Origin: Campylobacterota bacterium
GTDB lineage: Bacteria; Campylobacterota; Campylobacteria; Campylobacterales; Sulfurovaceae
DNA: 7,441 nucleotides
Reading direction: 5' to 3'
NCBI GenBank assembly: GCA_030595845.1
Contig: JAUVCL010000098.1
Location: 1-7,441 of the forward strand
The translations under genes were made by a program, and so were the position numbers. Positions 1-7,325 of this stretch are shown piece after piece (the stretch's first letter is position 1; every line of letters begins with the position of its first letter). The notes under the pieces are model-generated. The model saw only the letters and a program-made list of their open reading frames with translations. It did no database searches and was not told the origin of the DNA.

Positions 1-45
1 GTGAATGTACTTTTTGCTCTGACTTTGGCAGATGTGGAAGAATAA
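1..45 (+). CDS. possible C-terminal end of an upstream gene
   Basis: The first frame is open from the window edge for 14 codons (ending LTLADVEE) and closes with TAA. Its codons look ordinary for this region, and the sequence turns strongly AT-rich just after the stop, as expected at a gene end. The tail is far too short to recognise. Another frame (positions 3-101) stays open longer but runs through what looks like non-coding leader. If real, the upstream gene is co-directional with the beta-oxidation genes and ends 83 bases before them. Confidence 0.3.
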   Translation: MNVLFALTLADVEE

Positions 46-87
46 ACCCTTTAAATAATAATCCACACCTAATACACACATTTATTT

Positions 88-93
88 TATACT
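88..93 (+). promoter_or_regulatory. candidate -10 element (TATACT) for the beta-oxidation operon
   Basis: TATACT matches the sigma-70 -10 consensus at five of six positions and sits in an AT-rich stretch about 36 bases before the first start codon. No TTGACA-like -35 is visible at the usual distance, which is common in Campylobacterota promoters. Transcription would start near position 100, just before the palindrome at 106-121. Short AT-rich matches arise easily by chance, so this is only a candidate. Confidence 0.35.
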
Positions 94-105
94 TCTCCTA
101 ATAGA

Positions 106-121
106 CCTTTAATGTTAAAGG
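106..121. promoter_or_regulatory. palindrome overlapping the ribosome binding site of the first gene
   Basis: CCTTTAA and TTAAAGG form perfect 7-base inverted arms around a central TG. The right arm supplies the first four bases of the AAGGAG ribosome binding site (118-123). In RNA it could form a weak AT-rich hairpin that hides the site; in DNA it could be an operator just downstream of the candidate promoter. A further CCTTTAA half-site occurs at 48-54. The palindrome is seen directly; any regulatory role is inference. Confidence 0.45.
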
Positions 122-131
122 AGCAGTTTTG
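118..131 (+). promoter_or_regulatory. ribosome binding site fixing a TTG start
   Basis: AAGGAG at 118-123 is a strong anti-16S match and lies five bases before TTG at 129-131. No ATG or GTG offers a better-placed start near the beginning of the synthetase frame, so the TTG start is preferred. Confidence 0.75.
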
Positions 132-1874
132 AATACACATTTTACGCATTTTGGTGAACTTTACCGTCATTTGGAACATCAACCGCCTAAAGATGACTTT
201 TTACATCATCGCATTGATGGTGGATATAAAGCGATTTCAAAAGAAGAGTTTCTTCTAACGGTGCGTTATCTTGCTTTGGCTTTTCATAAAAAAGGATGGA
301 AAGGTAAACAGATAGCGATAGCTGTCTCTCCTTCCCCTTACTGGCTTATGCTTGACTATGCACTGATGCTGTCCGGGGCTGTATCTGTCCCCCTTTTTAC
401 CAACATCTCTTCAAAAAATTTTCACTATCAAGTTTTGGATGCTTCCCTAGATACCGTTTTTATAGAAAATCAGGCACAGGAAAAGATCATTCATAATGTA
501 GGTAACAATGTTGAGACGGTATATTTGAATGAACATTCCGGATATCACTATTTTGATGAGTTTGTAGCAGAAGGTAAAAAGATAGATGAAGAAGAGGCTT
601 CTGTATTTGGGTCACTCATTTATCAGATTCATCCTGAAAGTGTTGTGACCATTGTCTATACCTCCGGAACCTCCGGACTTCCCAAAGGTGTAGAACTCAC
701 GCATCGTAATCTTATCTCTCAGATACATGGTACGCATAAGAATTATCATTTTGATAGAGAAAAAGACATTGCTTTTTCATTTTTACCTTTGGCACATATC
801 TTTGAGCGTATGGTGATGCACTTTTATCTTTCAAGAGAGTTAAGTATCTATTTTGCAGATGATGTCAAAAATGTAGGTGTACTGCTTAAAGAGATCAATC
901 CTACGGTTATGACGGTTGTCCCTCGTTTGCTGGAAAAAGTCTTTTTTAAAATGAAGTTAAAGGCAATGGATGGTAATTTTATAAAACAAACGCTTGTACG
1001 TCTTGCCTTTTACAGAGCAATAACAAAAGACCCCATGACAAAGCTTTCCTGGATAGATAAAGTCTTAGATACTCTAGTGTACAAAAAATTACGTTTGGCT
1101 CTTGGTACACGTATGGGAATGTTGATCTCTGGGGGTGCTGCGCTCTCAGATGTACTTTACAGATTTTATCTGAATATTGGGGTACCACTATATCAGGGCT
1201 ATGGACTTACAGAATCCAGTCCCGTTATTTGTTCCAATACCCCTCAATATAATAAAGTAGGTACCTGTGGTAAAGCATTTCCTGGAGTGGAAGTGAAGAT
1301 CAGTGTAGAGGGTGAATTGTTGGCACGTGGGCTTAATATAATGAAAGGGTACCATAATAATAAGCGTGCTACGGATGAAGTCATTGACAAGGATGGATGG
1401 TTACATACGGGTGATCTGGCCAGCATAGGTGAGGAAAGGTATATAAGTATCACGGGAAGAAAAGGTGAACGTTTCAAAACTTCTACCGGTGAGTTTGTCT
1501 CTTCTGTCTTCATTGAACAGGCATTGGTAAGTAATGGATGGTTTGAATTTGCATTGATTGTAGGGAATAATAAACCTTATGTGGTTGCTTTACTTTTTGT
1601 TGAACATGAATTTTTAGGACGTTTCGCAGAAGAGATGCAGAGTACACCTCTCAAAGCATTAGAATCAGAGAAGTTTCGTCTTATGACAGAAACATACATC
1701 AAAAAACTCAATCTAAGCCTTAACCACTGGGAAAAAATACGAAAATACAAAGTGATCTCTGATGCACTCAGTATAGAAAATGGGCACTTGACACCTTCTA
1801 TGAAGTTAGCCAAAAAGCACGTGATAGAACAATACAGTAATGAAATAGATGAAATGTACAAGGGGCATGTATGA
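129..1874 (+). CDS. long-chain fatty-acid--CoA ligase (AMP-forming acyl-CoA synthetase, FAA1 type)
   Basis: This 581-residue enzyme activates free fatty acids with ATP and CoA to acyl-CoA through an acyl-AMP intermediate, the entry step of beta-oxidation. All core motifs of the adenylate-forming family are present: the phosphate loop YTSGTSGLPKG at 177-187, the GYGLTESSP motif at 357-365, GWLHTGDL with the ribose-binding Asp429, the hinge motif TGRKGERFKTSTGEF around 442-456, and LTPSMK ending in the likely catalytic Lys559. The FLPLAHIFER stretch at 218-227 is typical of the long-chain FAA1 group (COG1022), not of E. coli FadD, so no fadD symbol is given. There is no signal peptide or membrane segment; it is probably cytosolic or loosely membrane-associated. 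Its stop overlaps the thiolase start by four bases (ATGA), indicating translational coupling. Chain-length preference cannot be read from the sequence. Confidence 0.93.
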   Translation: MNTHFTHFGELYRHLEHQPPKDDFLHHRIDGGYKAISKEEFLLTVRYLALAFHKKGWKGKQIAIAVSPSPYWLMLDYALMLSGAVSVPLFTNISSKNFHYQVLDASLDTVFIENQAQEKIIHNVGNNVETVYLNEHSGYHYFDEFVAEGKKIDEEEASVFGSLIYQIHPESVVTIVYTSGTSGLPKGVELTHRNLISQIHGTHKNYHFDREKDIAFSFLPLAHIFERMVMHFYLSRELSIYFADDVKNVGVLLKEINPTVMTVVPRLLEKVFFKMKLKAMDGNFIKQTLVRLAFYRAITKDPMTKLSWIDKVLDTLVYKKLRLALGTRMGMLISGGAALSDVLYRFYLNIGVPLYQGYGLTESSPVICSNTPQYNKVGTCGKAFPGVEVKISVEGELLARGLNIMKGYHNNKRATDEVIDKDGWLHTGDLASIGEERYISITGRKGERFKTSTGEFVSSVFIEQALVSNGWFEFALIVGNNKPYVVALLFVEHEFLGRFAEEMQSTPLKALESEKFRLMTETYIKKLNLSLNHWEKIRKYKVISDALSIENGHLTPSMKLAKKHVIEQYSNEIDEMYKGHV

Positions 1875-3175
1875 CACAGAAAAAAGAGAAAGAACGTATT
1901 GCTATCATCACTGGATTACGAACCCCTATGGCAAGAGCGGGAGGACGCTTTAAAAAGATACAGGCAGACCAACTGGGTACTCTGTTGTTTCGTGAACTCA
2001 TGATTCAGTCTCCTGTGAGTCTAGAAGAAGTTGATGAAGTGATCATAGGTAATGTGGCACAACCCATACATGCAGCAAACATTGCCAGGGTTATTGCCCT
2101 GCGTGCGGGTTTTCCTGAGGCCACACCTGCTTTAACGGTGCATAGAAACTGTGCTTCAGGTATGGAATCCATCACGACAGCGGTTTCTCGTATACATGCA
2201 GGTGAGGGTAAAGTGTATGTCTGCGGAGGCGTAGAATCTATGTCAAATATTCCTCTGGTTTATAGCGAAAAAATGACAAGTCTGTTTTCCCAACTTGCTT
2301 CTTCAAAAACAGCATTAGATAAAGTACGGGCGCTCTTTGGTTTTAGACCAAGCTTTTTAAAGCCTATTGTTGGTTTGATGTCTGGATTGACCGACCCCGT
2401 AAGTGGACTGCTTATGGGAAATACTGCAGAGGTATTGGCACAGGATTTTGGCATCAGCAGAGAAGAACAGGATGCCTTTTCGTTAAAGAGTCATCAAAAA
2501 GCACAAAAGGCCAAAGAGAGTGGACGTTTTGCAAAGGAGAGCATGACACTTGTCTATGATGCGACAGAAGGAAAATATTTGGATTTTGATGATGGTATCA
2601 GAGAAGGACAGACTTTAAAGAAACTGGCACAGCTCAAACCTTTTTTTGATCGAAAGAACGGGACAGTGACCGCGGGAAATGCTTCACAGATTACTGATGC
2701 TGCAGCAGGGGTTATTCTCATGTCTGAGAGTGAAGCTAAAAAAAGAGGTTTGGAGCCTTTGGGCTATTTGCGTGATTATGCCTACGAGGGACTTGATCCT
2801 AAACGCATGGGGTTGGGCCCGGTATTTGCAACGCATAAACTTTTTAAACAAACAGGTCTAAGTATGGATGACATAGAAATAGTAGAGATCAATGAAGCTT
2901 TTGCTGCCCAAGTCATTGCCTGTGAAAAAGCATTTGCCTCTAAAGCATTTGCCCAGACACACTTTTCTGAAGACAAAGCAGTCGGTGCCATTGACCCCAA
3001 TATACTAAATGTCAATGGTGGTGCAATAGCGCTGGGACACCCGGTGGGTATGACAGGAACCAGGCTGGTATTGACGCTCTTGTATGAACTTAGAGAACGT
3101 GGGCTTCAGCGTGGACTGGCAAGCTTATGTATAGGTGGCGGGCAGGGTGCGTCACTGCTTCTGGAGGTGGAATAA
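1871..3175 (+). CDS. fadI: 3-ketoacyl-CoA thiolase (acetyl-CoA C-acyltransferase), FadI type
   Basis: The 434-residue protein is a degradative thiolase that cleaves 3-ketoacyl-CoA with CoA to acetyl-CoA and an acyl-CoA shortened by two carbons. The nucleophilic cysteine is Cys94 in HRNCASGMES. NEAFAAQ (341-347), His390 in GGAIALGHP, and Cys420 in CIGGGQG complete the active site. Its length, close to E. coli FadI (about 436 residues) and longer than FadA (about 387), together with the long insertion around 130-185 that contains a hydrophobic stretch (163-182), fits the FadI / trifunctional-protein beta-subunit group. The start ATG lies inside the synthetase stop and is preceded by AAGGGG (1860-1865) at five bases. 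It is followed by FadJ with a one-base overlap, so the two subunits of the beta-oxidation complex are probably made together. Biosynthetic acetoacetyl-CoA thiolase is less likely given the insertion and the neighbours. Confidence 0.93.
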   Translation: MTQKKEKERIAIITGLRTPMARAGGRFKKIQADQLGTLLFRELMIQSPVSLEEVDEVIIGNVAQPIHAANIARVIALRAGFPEATPALTVHRNCASGMESITTAVSRIHAGEGKVYVCGGVESMSNIPLVYSEKMTSLFSQLASSKTALDKVRALFGFRPSFLKPIVGLMSGLTDPVSGLLMGNTAEVLAQDFGISREEQDAFSLKSHQKAQKAKESGRFAKESMTLVYDATEGKYLDFDDGIREGQTLKKLAQLKPFFDRKNGTVTAGNASQITDAAAGVILMSESEAKKRGLEPLGYLRDYAYEGLDPKRMGLGPVFATHKLFKQTGLSMDDIEIVEINEAFAAQVIACEKAFASKAFAQTHFSEDKAVGAIDPNILNVNGGAIALGHPVGMTGTRLVLTLLYELRERGLQRGLASLCIGGGQGASLLLEVE

Positions 3176-3177
3176 TG
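3163..3177 (+). promoter_or_regulatory. ribosome binding site deciding the FadJ start
   Basis: GGAGGTG at 3163-3169 lies five bases before ATG at 3175-3177, which shares one base with the thiolase stop (TAATG). An in-frame ATG at 3127 would add 16 residues unlike any FadJ N-terminus and lacks a comparable site, so 3175 is chosen. Confidence 0.75.
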
Positions 3178-5310
3178 GAAAATGCTCAAATGAATTATTT
3201 TAACTTAATGATAGATAGCAGAGGTATAGCAACACTCACTTTTGATACCCCAGACTCTGAGGTCAATGTACTTTGTTTTGATGCCCTTTATGAGCTAGAG
3301 CAGCTAATCAGCCAAATGAATGATGATACTACAATCAAAGCACTGTTTATAGAGAGTGCCAAAGCACATATATTTATTGCAGGTGCGGATATTAATGAGA
3401 TCAAAGCATTTAAGGATGCCAGAGAAACCGTAGATAAACTACGCCATGGTCAAGAGATATTTAACTCTCTTGAAAACCTTCCTTTCCCTACTGTAGCTAT
3501 GATCGATGGTGCATGTCTTGGTGGGGGACTGGAACTTGCGATGGCATGTAACTATAGAATAGCTACAAATGATGTGCATACACGTATTGGTCTGGTTGAA
3601 GTAAGTCTGGGGATCATTCCTGGACTGGGAGGGACACAGAGGTTACCTCTCCTGGTTGGTTTTACCAAAGCCATAGAACTCATCACTGGATCAAAACGTC
3701 TCAAAGGCGACAAAGCGTTAAAGCTTGGACTGGTAGATGCGTCTGTACCTTCTGGATATTTGGGATTTAAAAAAGAAGAGTATATTAAAGAGATACTTGA
3801 AGATACACTTGCCGAAAAAGTTGCAGAAAAAGTTGCAAAAACACGCCAGGGTATCAAATGGTATGAAATCTTTCTGCCGGTTAAAATGCTCATATCAAAG
3901 ATGGCAAGATCTGCAGTAATGAAGCAAACTTCAGGGCACTACCCCGCAGCGATTAAGGCCATTGATGTGCTGGAAGAAACACTGACTATGTCTTTGGGTG
4001 AAGGGCTAAAAGTTGAACTTGAGGCTTTTGAACCACTTGCCACAAGTCAAATATCTAAAAATCTCATAGAACTCTTTTTTACTTCTGAGTTACTCAAAAA
4101 AGAGACTTTCTCCAAGGCAAAAGCAAACATAGTACAGCGTTCTGCTGTTGTGGGTGTAGGAACGATGGGTTCAGCTATTGCATGGGTCTTGTCAAACAAA
4201 GACATACCTGTGAGACTGGGTGCGAGAAAGATGGAAAGTATCGCTAGAGCGATCTCTAAAATGATGAAGAGTTTTGATAGTATTAGAAAAAGAGGTCGAC
4301 TGAACAGTCGTGAAATAGGTTTAAAGATGGATAGAGTTACTTTCACAACACAGATGCAAGGCTTAGAACAGGTGGACTTGGTCATAGAAGCTGTCAGTGA
4401 AGACCCTGCTGTGAAAGTAAAGATCTATGAAACTTTGGAGAACATTGTTAAAGAAGATGCCATTATTGCTACCAATACTTCTTCTTTAGGCATCACAGAG
4501 TTGGTCAAAGATACACAATACCCTGAACGTTTTGTGGGAATGCACTTCTTTAATCCTGTGGCTAAAATGCCACTGGTGGAAGTGATCGCAGGAGAAAAAA
4601 CTTCTGATGAAACTGTTGCTACCGTGGTAAAGTTGGCTAAGAAACTAGGTAAAACACCTATTAAAGTTGATGAATGTGCAGGTTTTTTGGTCAACAGAAT
4701 TTTGCTTCCCTATCTTAATGAAGCTGCTAAAATGTTTGAAGAAGGGGAAAATATAGAAAATATTGATGATCTTTTAACAAGTTTTGGAATGCCAATGGGG
4801 CCTTTTATACTTGCAGATGAAGTCGGTATAGACATAGGTGAAAAAGTTTCAAATATACTCTATAAAGCTTATGGAGATCGGATGAAACCCTCTTTGATAC
4901 TTGCGCAAATGACGCAGAGAGAATGGTTAGGAAAAAAGAGTGGAACAGGTTTTTATATTCATCAAGGTAAAGAGAAAGCACATAATGACCATATATTGGA
5001 GATACATGCATCCCACCCCACCTTGGATGACAATACTATTTTAGACAGAGCCATACTTATCATGGTCAATGAAGCAGCAAGATGTTTAGAAGAAGGTGTG
5101 GTAGACAATGCACGCTACTTAGACATGGCAATGGTCATGGGAACAGGATTTCCTGCCTTTAGAGGTGGGTTACTTCGTTATGCAGACAGTAGAGGATTAG
5201 AAAATATTGTTGCAAATCTTTCTAAACTCGAAGAGCAGTTTGGAGAACGTTTTGCACCAGCAGCACTTTTGATTAAAATGGCAGAGAAAAATGAAACATT
5301 TTATCTCTAA
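3175..5310 (+). CDS. fadJ: bifunctional enoyl-CoA hydratase / 3-hydroxyacyl-CoA dehydrogenase, FadJ type
   Basis: The 711-residue protein matches the size of E. coli FadJ (about 714) and should form the alpha subunit of a complex with the adjacent FadI. Residues 1-190 are a crotonase (hydratase) domain with AGADINEI (69-76), DGACLGGGLELA, and both catalytic glutamates, Glu120 and Glu142. From about 320 a Rossmann dehydrogenase domain begins with GVGTMG (327-332). Ser436, His457 in MHFFNPV, Glu469 and Asn507 (FLVNRIL) are spaced as in human short-chain hydroxyacyl-CoA dehydrogenase (Ser137, His158, Glu170, Asn208). The C-terminal domains include GPFILADEVGID (542-553) and AFRGGLLRYADSRG (661-674). 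Oddity: the second strand of the Rossmann fold ends VRLGARK (346-352), where E. coli FadJ has VRIKDIN, so the acidic residue expected to hold the NAD ribose is replaced by Ala followed by Arg. A short AEKV-AEKV duplication lies at 213-220. Both active sites otherwise appear intact. Confidence 0.93.
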   Translation: MENAQMNYFNLMIDSRGIATLTFDTPDSEVNVLCFDALYELEQLISQMNDDTTIKALFIESAKAHIFIAGADINEIKAFKDARETVDKLRHGQEIFNSLENLPFPTVAMIDGACLGGGLELAMACNYRIATNDVHTRIGLVEVSLGIIPGLGGTQRLPLLVGFTKAIELITGSKRLKGDKALKLGLVDASVPSGYLGFKKEEYIKEILEDTLAEKVAEKVAKTRQGIKWYEIFLPVKMLISKMARSAVMKQTSGHYPAAIKAIDVLEETLTMSLGEGLKVELEAFEPLATSQISKNLIELFFTSELLKKETFSKAKANIVQRSAVVGVGTMGSAIAWVLSNKDIPVRLGARKMESIARAISKMMKSFDSIRKRGRLNSREIGLKMDRVTFTTQMQGLEQVDLVIEAVSEDPAVKVKIYETLENIVKEDAIIATNTSSLGITELVKDTQYPERFVGMHFFNPVAKMPLVEVIAGEKTSDETVATVVKLAKKLGKTPIKVDECAGFLVNRILLPYLNEAAKMFEEGENIENIDDLLTSFGMPMGPFILADEVGIDIGEKVSNILYKAYGDRMKPSLILAQMTQREWLGKKSGTGFYIHQGKEKAHNDHILEIHASHPTLDDNTILDRAILIMVNEAARCLEEGVVDNARYLDMAMVMGTGFPAFRGGLLRYADSRGLENIVANLSKLEEQFGERFAPAALLIKMAEKNETFYL

Positions 5311-5447
5311 AATATAAAGATGGGATTTTAACTTTGGATAATGGTGTGTATAAAATATGGTTTTCCCGAAATTTTAAATCAATTACTCAAAAATAAAACC
5401 TGTTTGGTATAAACTATTAAATACATAAATAATTTAGGAGTTGTAGT
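5311..5447 (+). promoter_or_regulatory. intergenic region with candidate promoter for the aldehyde dehydrogenase
   Basis: This 137-base AT-rich gap separates the beta-oxidation operon from the aldehyde dehydrogenase. TATAAA occurs at 5408-5413, 34 bases before the start codon, and again at 5349-5354; the downstream copy is better placed for a short leader. Neither has a good -35. The gap suggests a separate transcription start. No stem followed by a T run is visible, so transcription may also read through from the operon. The exact promoter is uncertain. Confidence 0.4.
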
Positions 5448-6839
5448 ATGAATAGCATTAAAGTAAAGTCACCATTTGACGGAAGGTTATTGGCAGAGAT
5501 AGAAGTTTCAAATAAGGAAGATATTGACTGGGCTTTGGATCGTGCTCGAGAAGTATATGAAAAACAGGAGATGTGGTTACCCAAGTATGAACGCATCGCT
5601 ATTTTAGAAAAAACGGTCGAGATCATGCGTAGCCGTATAGAAGAACTCACACTTATTGCAGCCAGTGAGGGAGGTAAACCTTATATGGATTCAAAAGTTG
5701 AAGTGGAACGCGCCATCAATGGTGTAAAACTTGCCATTGAGCATATGGGTGTTTTTGAAGGAAAAGAGATAGCCATGGGTCATACAGCAAGCTCTGCCAA
5801 TCGAATAGCATATACTATGAAGGAGCCTATAGGTGTGGTTGCAGCTATATCAGCATTTAATCATCCACTCAATCTTGCTGTGCATCAAACAGTTCCGGCC
5901 ATTGCGGTGGGATCACCTGTTATTATTAAGCCATCAGAGACCACACCTATGTCTGCTATTAATTTTGTAGAAATCCTATATGAAGCAGGCTTACCAAAAG
6001 CATGGTGTCAGGTGGTTGTTTGTCATAGAGAAGAAGCGCAGTATCTTGCTACCAGTCCTAAGATCGATTATCTGACTTTTATTGGTTCAGGCGCTGTTGG
6101 GTGGTATCTTAATTCACAAGCCTCTCTAGGTACGCGTGTGGGTCTTGAACATGGAGGTGTTGCACCTGTGATCGTCGAAGCAGATGCGGACATGGAAGAA
6201 CTGATCCCTGCTTTGGCAAAGGGTGGGTTTTACCATGCGGGACAGGTTTGTGTCTCGGTACAACGTATTTATGTGCATGAAAGTATTTGTGATGAAGTGG
6301 GTTCAAAATTGGCAGAGGTAGCACAAAAGCTTAGAGTGGGTGATCCTCTTGACCCAAAAACGGAAGTGGGACCACTTATTTCACACAATGAAGTCACTAG
6401 AATTGAATTATGGGTGAAGGAAGCAATTACAGGGGGTGCAAAAGTACTTTGCGGTGGTAAACGTATTCTTGAAAGCTGTTATGAACCAACGGTACTTTTA
6501 AATCCACCCCGTGATGCCAAGGTAAGTACTGCAGAAGTTTTTGGTCCGGTTGTCTGTATTTACACTTATAATGATATTGAAGAGGCATTTAAAGAAGCCA
6601 ATAGTCTTGAGTTCTCTTTCCAAGCAGCCGTATTTACTAAAAATATTGATACAGCCTTACTGGCAGTTAAACGTCTCAACGGCACTGCTGTCATGGTGAA
6701 TGACCATACGGCATTTAGGGTTGACTGGATGCCTTTTGGCGGGGCCAAAGCCTCTGGTCTGGGGTTGGGTGGTATCTCTTATTCTATGGAAGAGATGAGT
6801 AAAGAAAAATTAATGGTGATCAAGTCTTCGGTCTTATAG
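5448..6839 (+). CDS. NAD(P)-dependent aldehyde dehydrogenase family protein
   Basis: The 463-residue protein oxidises an aldehyde to the carboxylic acid (or possibly a semialdehyde). The conserved catalytic set is present: Asn138 in SAFNHP, Lys161 in IIKPSE, the general base Glu234 in LEHGG, and the nucleophile Cys268 in GQVCVS. EVFGPVV (363-369) binds the nicotinamide ribose. The RVGDPLDPKTEVGPLIS stretch (296-312) and the C-terminal VNDHTAFRVDWMPFGGAKASG (417-437) resemble the lactaldehyde-dehydrogenase/y4uC-like subgroup, so the substrate is not settled. The start ATG has AGGAG at 5436-5440 with a seven-base spacer. Length and C-terminus look complete. The adjacent fatty-acid genes make a fatty aldehyde a reasonable guess, but it has its own leader and could serve an unrelated route. 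Confidence 0.88.
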   Translation: MNSIKVKSPFDGRLLAEIEVSNKEDIDWALDRAREVYEKQEMWLPKYERIAILEKTVEIMRSRIEELTLIAASEGGKPYMDSKVEVERAINGVKLAIEHMGVFEGKEIAMGHTASSANRIAYTMKEPIGVVAAISAFNHPLNLAVHQTVPAIAVGSPVIIKPSETTPMSAINFVEILYEAGLPKAWCQVVVCHREEAQYLATSPKIDYLTFIGSGAVGWYLNSQASLGTRVGLEHGGVAPVIVEADADMEELIPALAKGGFYHAGQVCVSVQRIYVHESICDEVGSKLAEVAQKLRVGDPLDPKTEVGPLISHNEVTRIELWVKEAITGGAKVLCGGKRILESCYEPTVLLNPPRDAKVSTAEVFGPVVCIYTYNDIEEAFKEANSLEFSFQAAVFTKNIDTALLAVKRLNGTAVMVNDHTAFRVDWMPFGGAKASGLGLGGISYSMEEMSKEKLMVIKSSVL

Positions 6840-7325
6840 ATAGCTCTTGAACAAGTAGATACTGATGGAATAAGAGAGTTTTTTAGACCTGTTGGATATG
6901 ATGGGCAAAATTCAGCACTTTACCAAAAAGCTTCGAGTAGGGGATTTAGTGAACTTTTTACCTATGCTCTTAAAAATAATTTATCCTTGATTTTAGACTC
7001 AAATTTTGCTAATATAGATGTAGCTAAAAAGAATATAGAACGATTACTCAAGCGAAAATATATGATCAATATTATGTATTTATACAATCACCCAGAGTTG
7101 TGTTTTGAGTATGCAACACGAAGAGAATTAGTTACACATCGAAAAGTACCTAAAGAGGTTTTTATACGAAGTAACATTAATTCATATTCGACAGTTCTGA
7201 ACATTAAAGATATGTTTCAAGATAAAGTAGTTTTAGATTTTGCCGATGCTAGAAATGCAAATGTATATGAAGATATTGATAATAAATACTTAAAAGAACT
7301 AATAGGAGACAATTTTGATATTTAA
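6840..7325 (+). pseudogene. 5'-truncated zeta-toxin-like kinase remnant
   Basis: An open frame of 161 codons begins directly after the aldehyde dehydrogenase TAG, in the same frame, and ends at TAA 7323-7325. It resembles the middle and C-terminal part of zeta-toxin-family kinases: VDTDGIREFF (6-15; the likely Asp-containing substrate/catalytic motif), an RPVGYDGQNSALYQ segment, ILDSNF (51-56, in place of the common ILDGT), and RRELVTHRKVP (94-104) with the arginines expected near the nucleotide. The N-terminal Walker A phosphate loop (GxxGxGKS/T), which should precede VDTDGI, is absent, and no ATG, GTG or TTG occurs in this frame before TTG at 6987, which lies past the Asp motif. Hand-counted GC is 98/360 (27%) at 6961-7320, well below the dehydrogenase. 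I read it as a decayed toxin gene cut off at its 5' end. The family assignment is by motif memory and is moderately sure. Confidence 0.65.

Noticed and set aside
3..101. Cysteine-containing open frame (ECTFCSDFGRCGR) as the end of an upstream metal-binding protein
   Set aside because: It runs on through AT-rich leader and the candidate promoter with low-complexity Asn/Leu/Ile codons; the frame ending at 45 is a more natural gene end. Not fully excluded because only a few codons are visible.
1..128. Minus-strand gene start in the leader
   Set aside because: An ATG with an open frame exists on the reverse strand, but its AGGAG is too far away (about 13 bases) and the peptide is not recognisable.
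3127..3174. Longer FadJ start at ATG 3127, adding 16 residues
   Set aside because: The extra residues overlap conserved thiolase codons (the CIGGGQG region), do not look like a FadJ N-terminus, and ATG 3175 has a strong, well-spaced GGAGGTG site.
3811..3834. Two-copy 12-base repeat in fadJ (AEKV-AEKV)
   Set aside because: It is in frame, short and imperfect, in a helical segment after the hydratase domain; ordinary local duplication within coding sequence.
3552..4694. Minus-strand open frames opposite fadJ (3552-3893, 4047-4385, 4425-4694)
   Set aside because: They lie wholly opposite a gene with intact catalytic motifs, lack recognisable domains, and show no ribosome binding sites of note.
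5311..5447. Rho-independent terminator after fadJ
   Set aside because: Only weak 4-base pairings (GGGA 5322-5325 with TCCC 5364-5367) far apart and no following T run.
5448..7325. A readthrough fusion of aldehyde dehydrogenase and the zeta-like frame
   Set aside because: The two share a frame separated by a single TAG, but the dehydrogenase has a normal C-terminus, the base composition changes sharply, and a one-in-three frame match is expected by chance.
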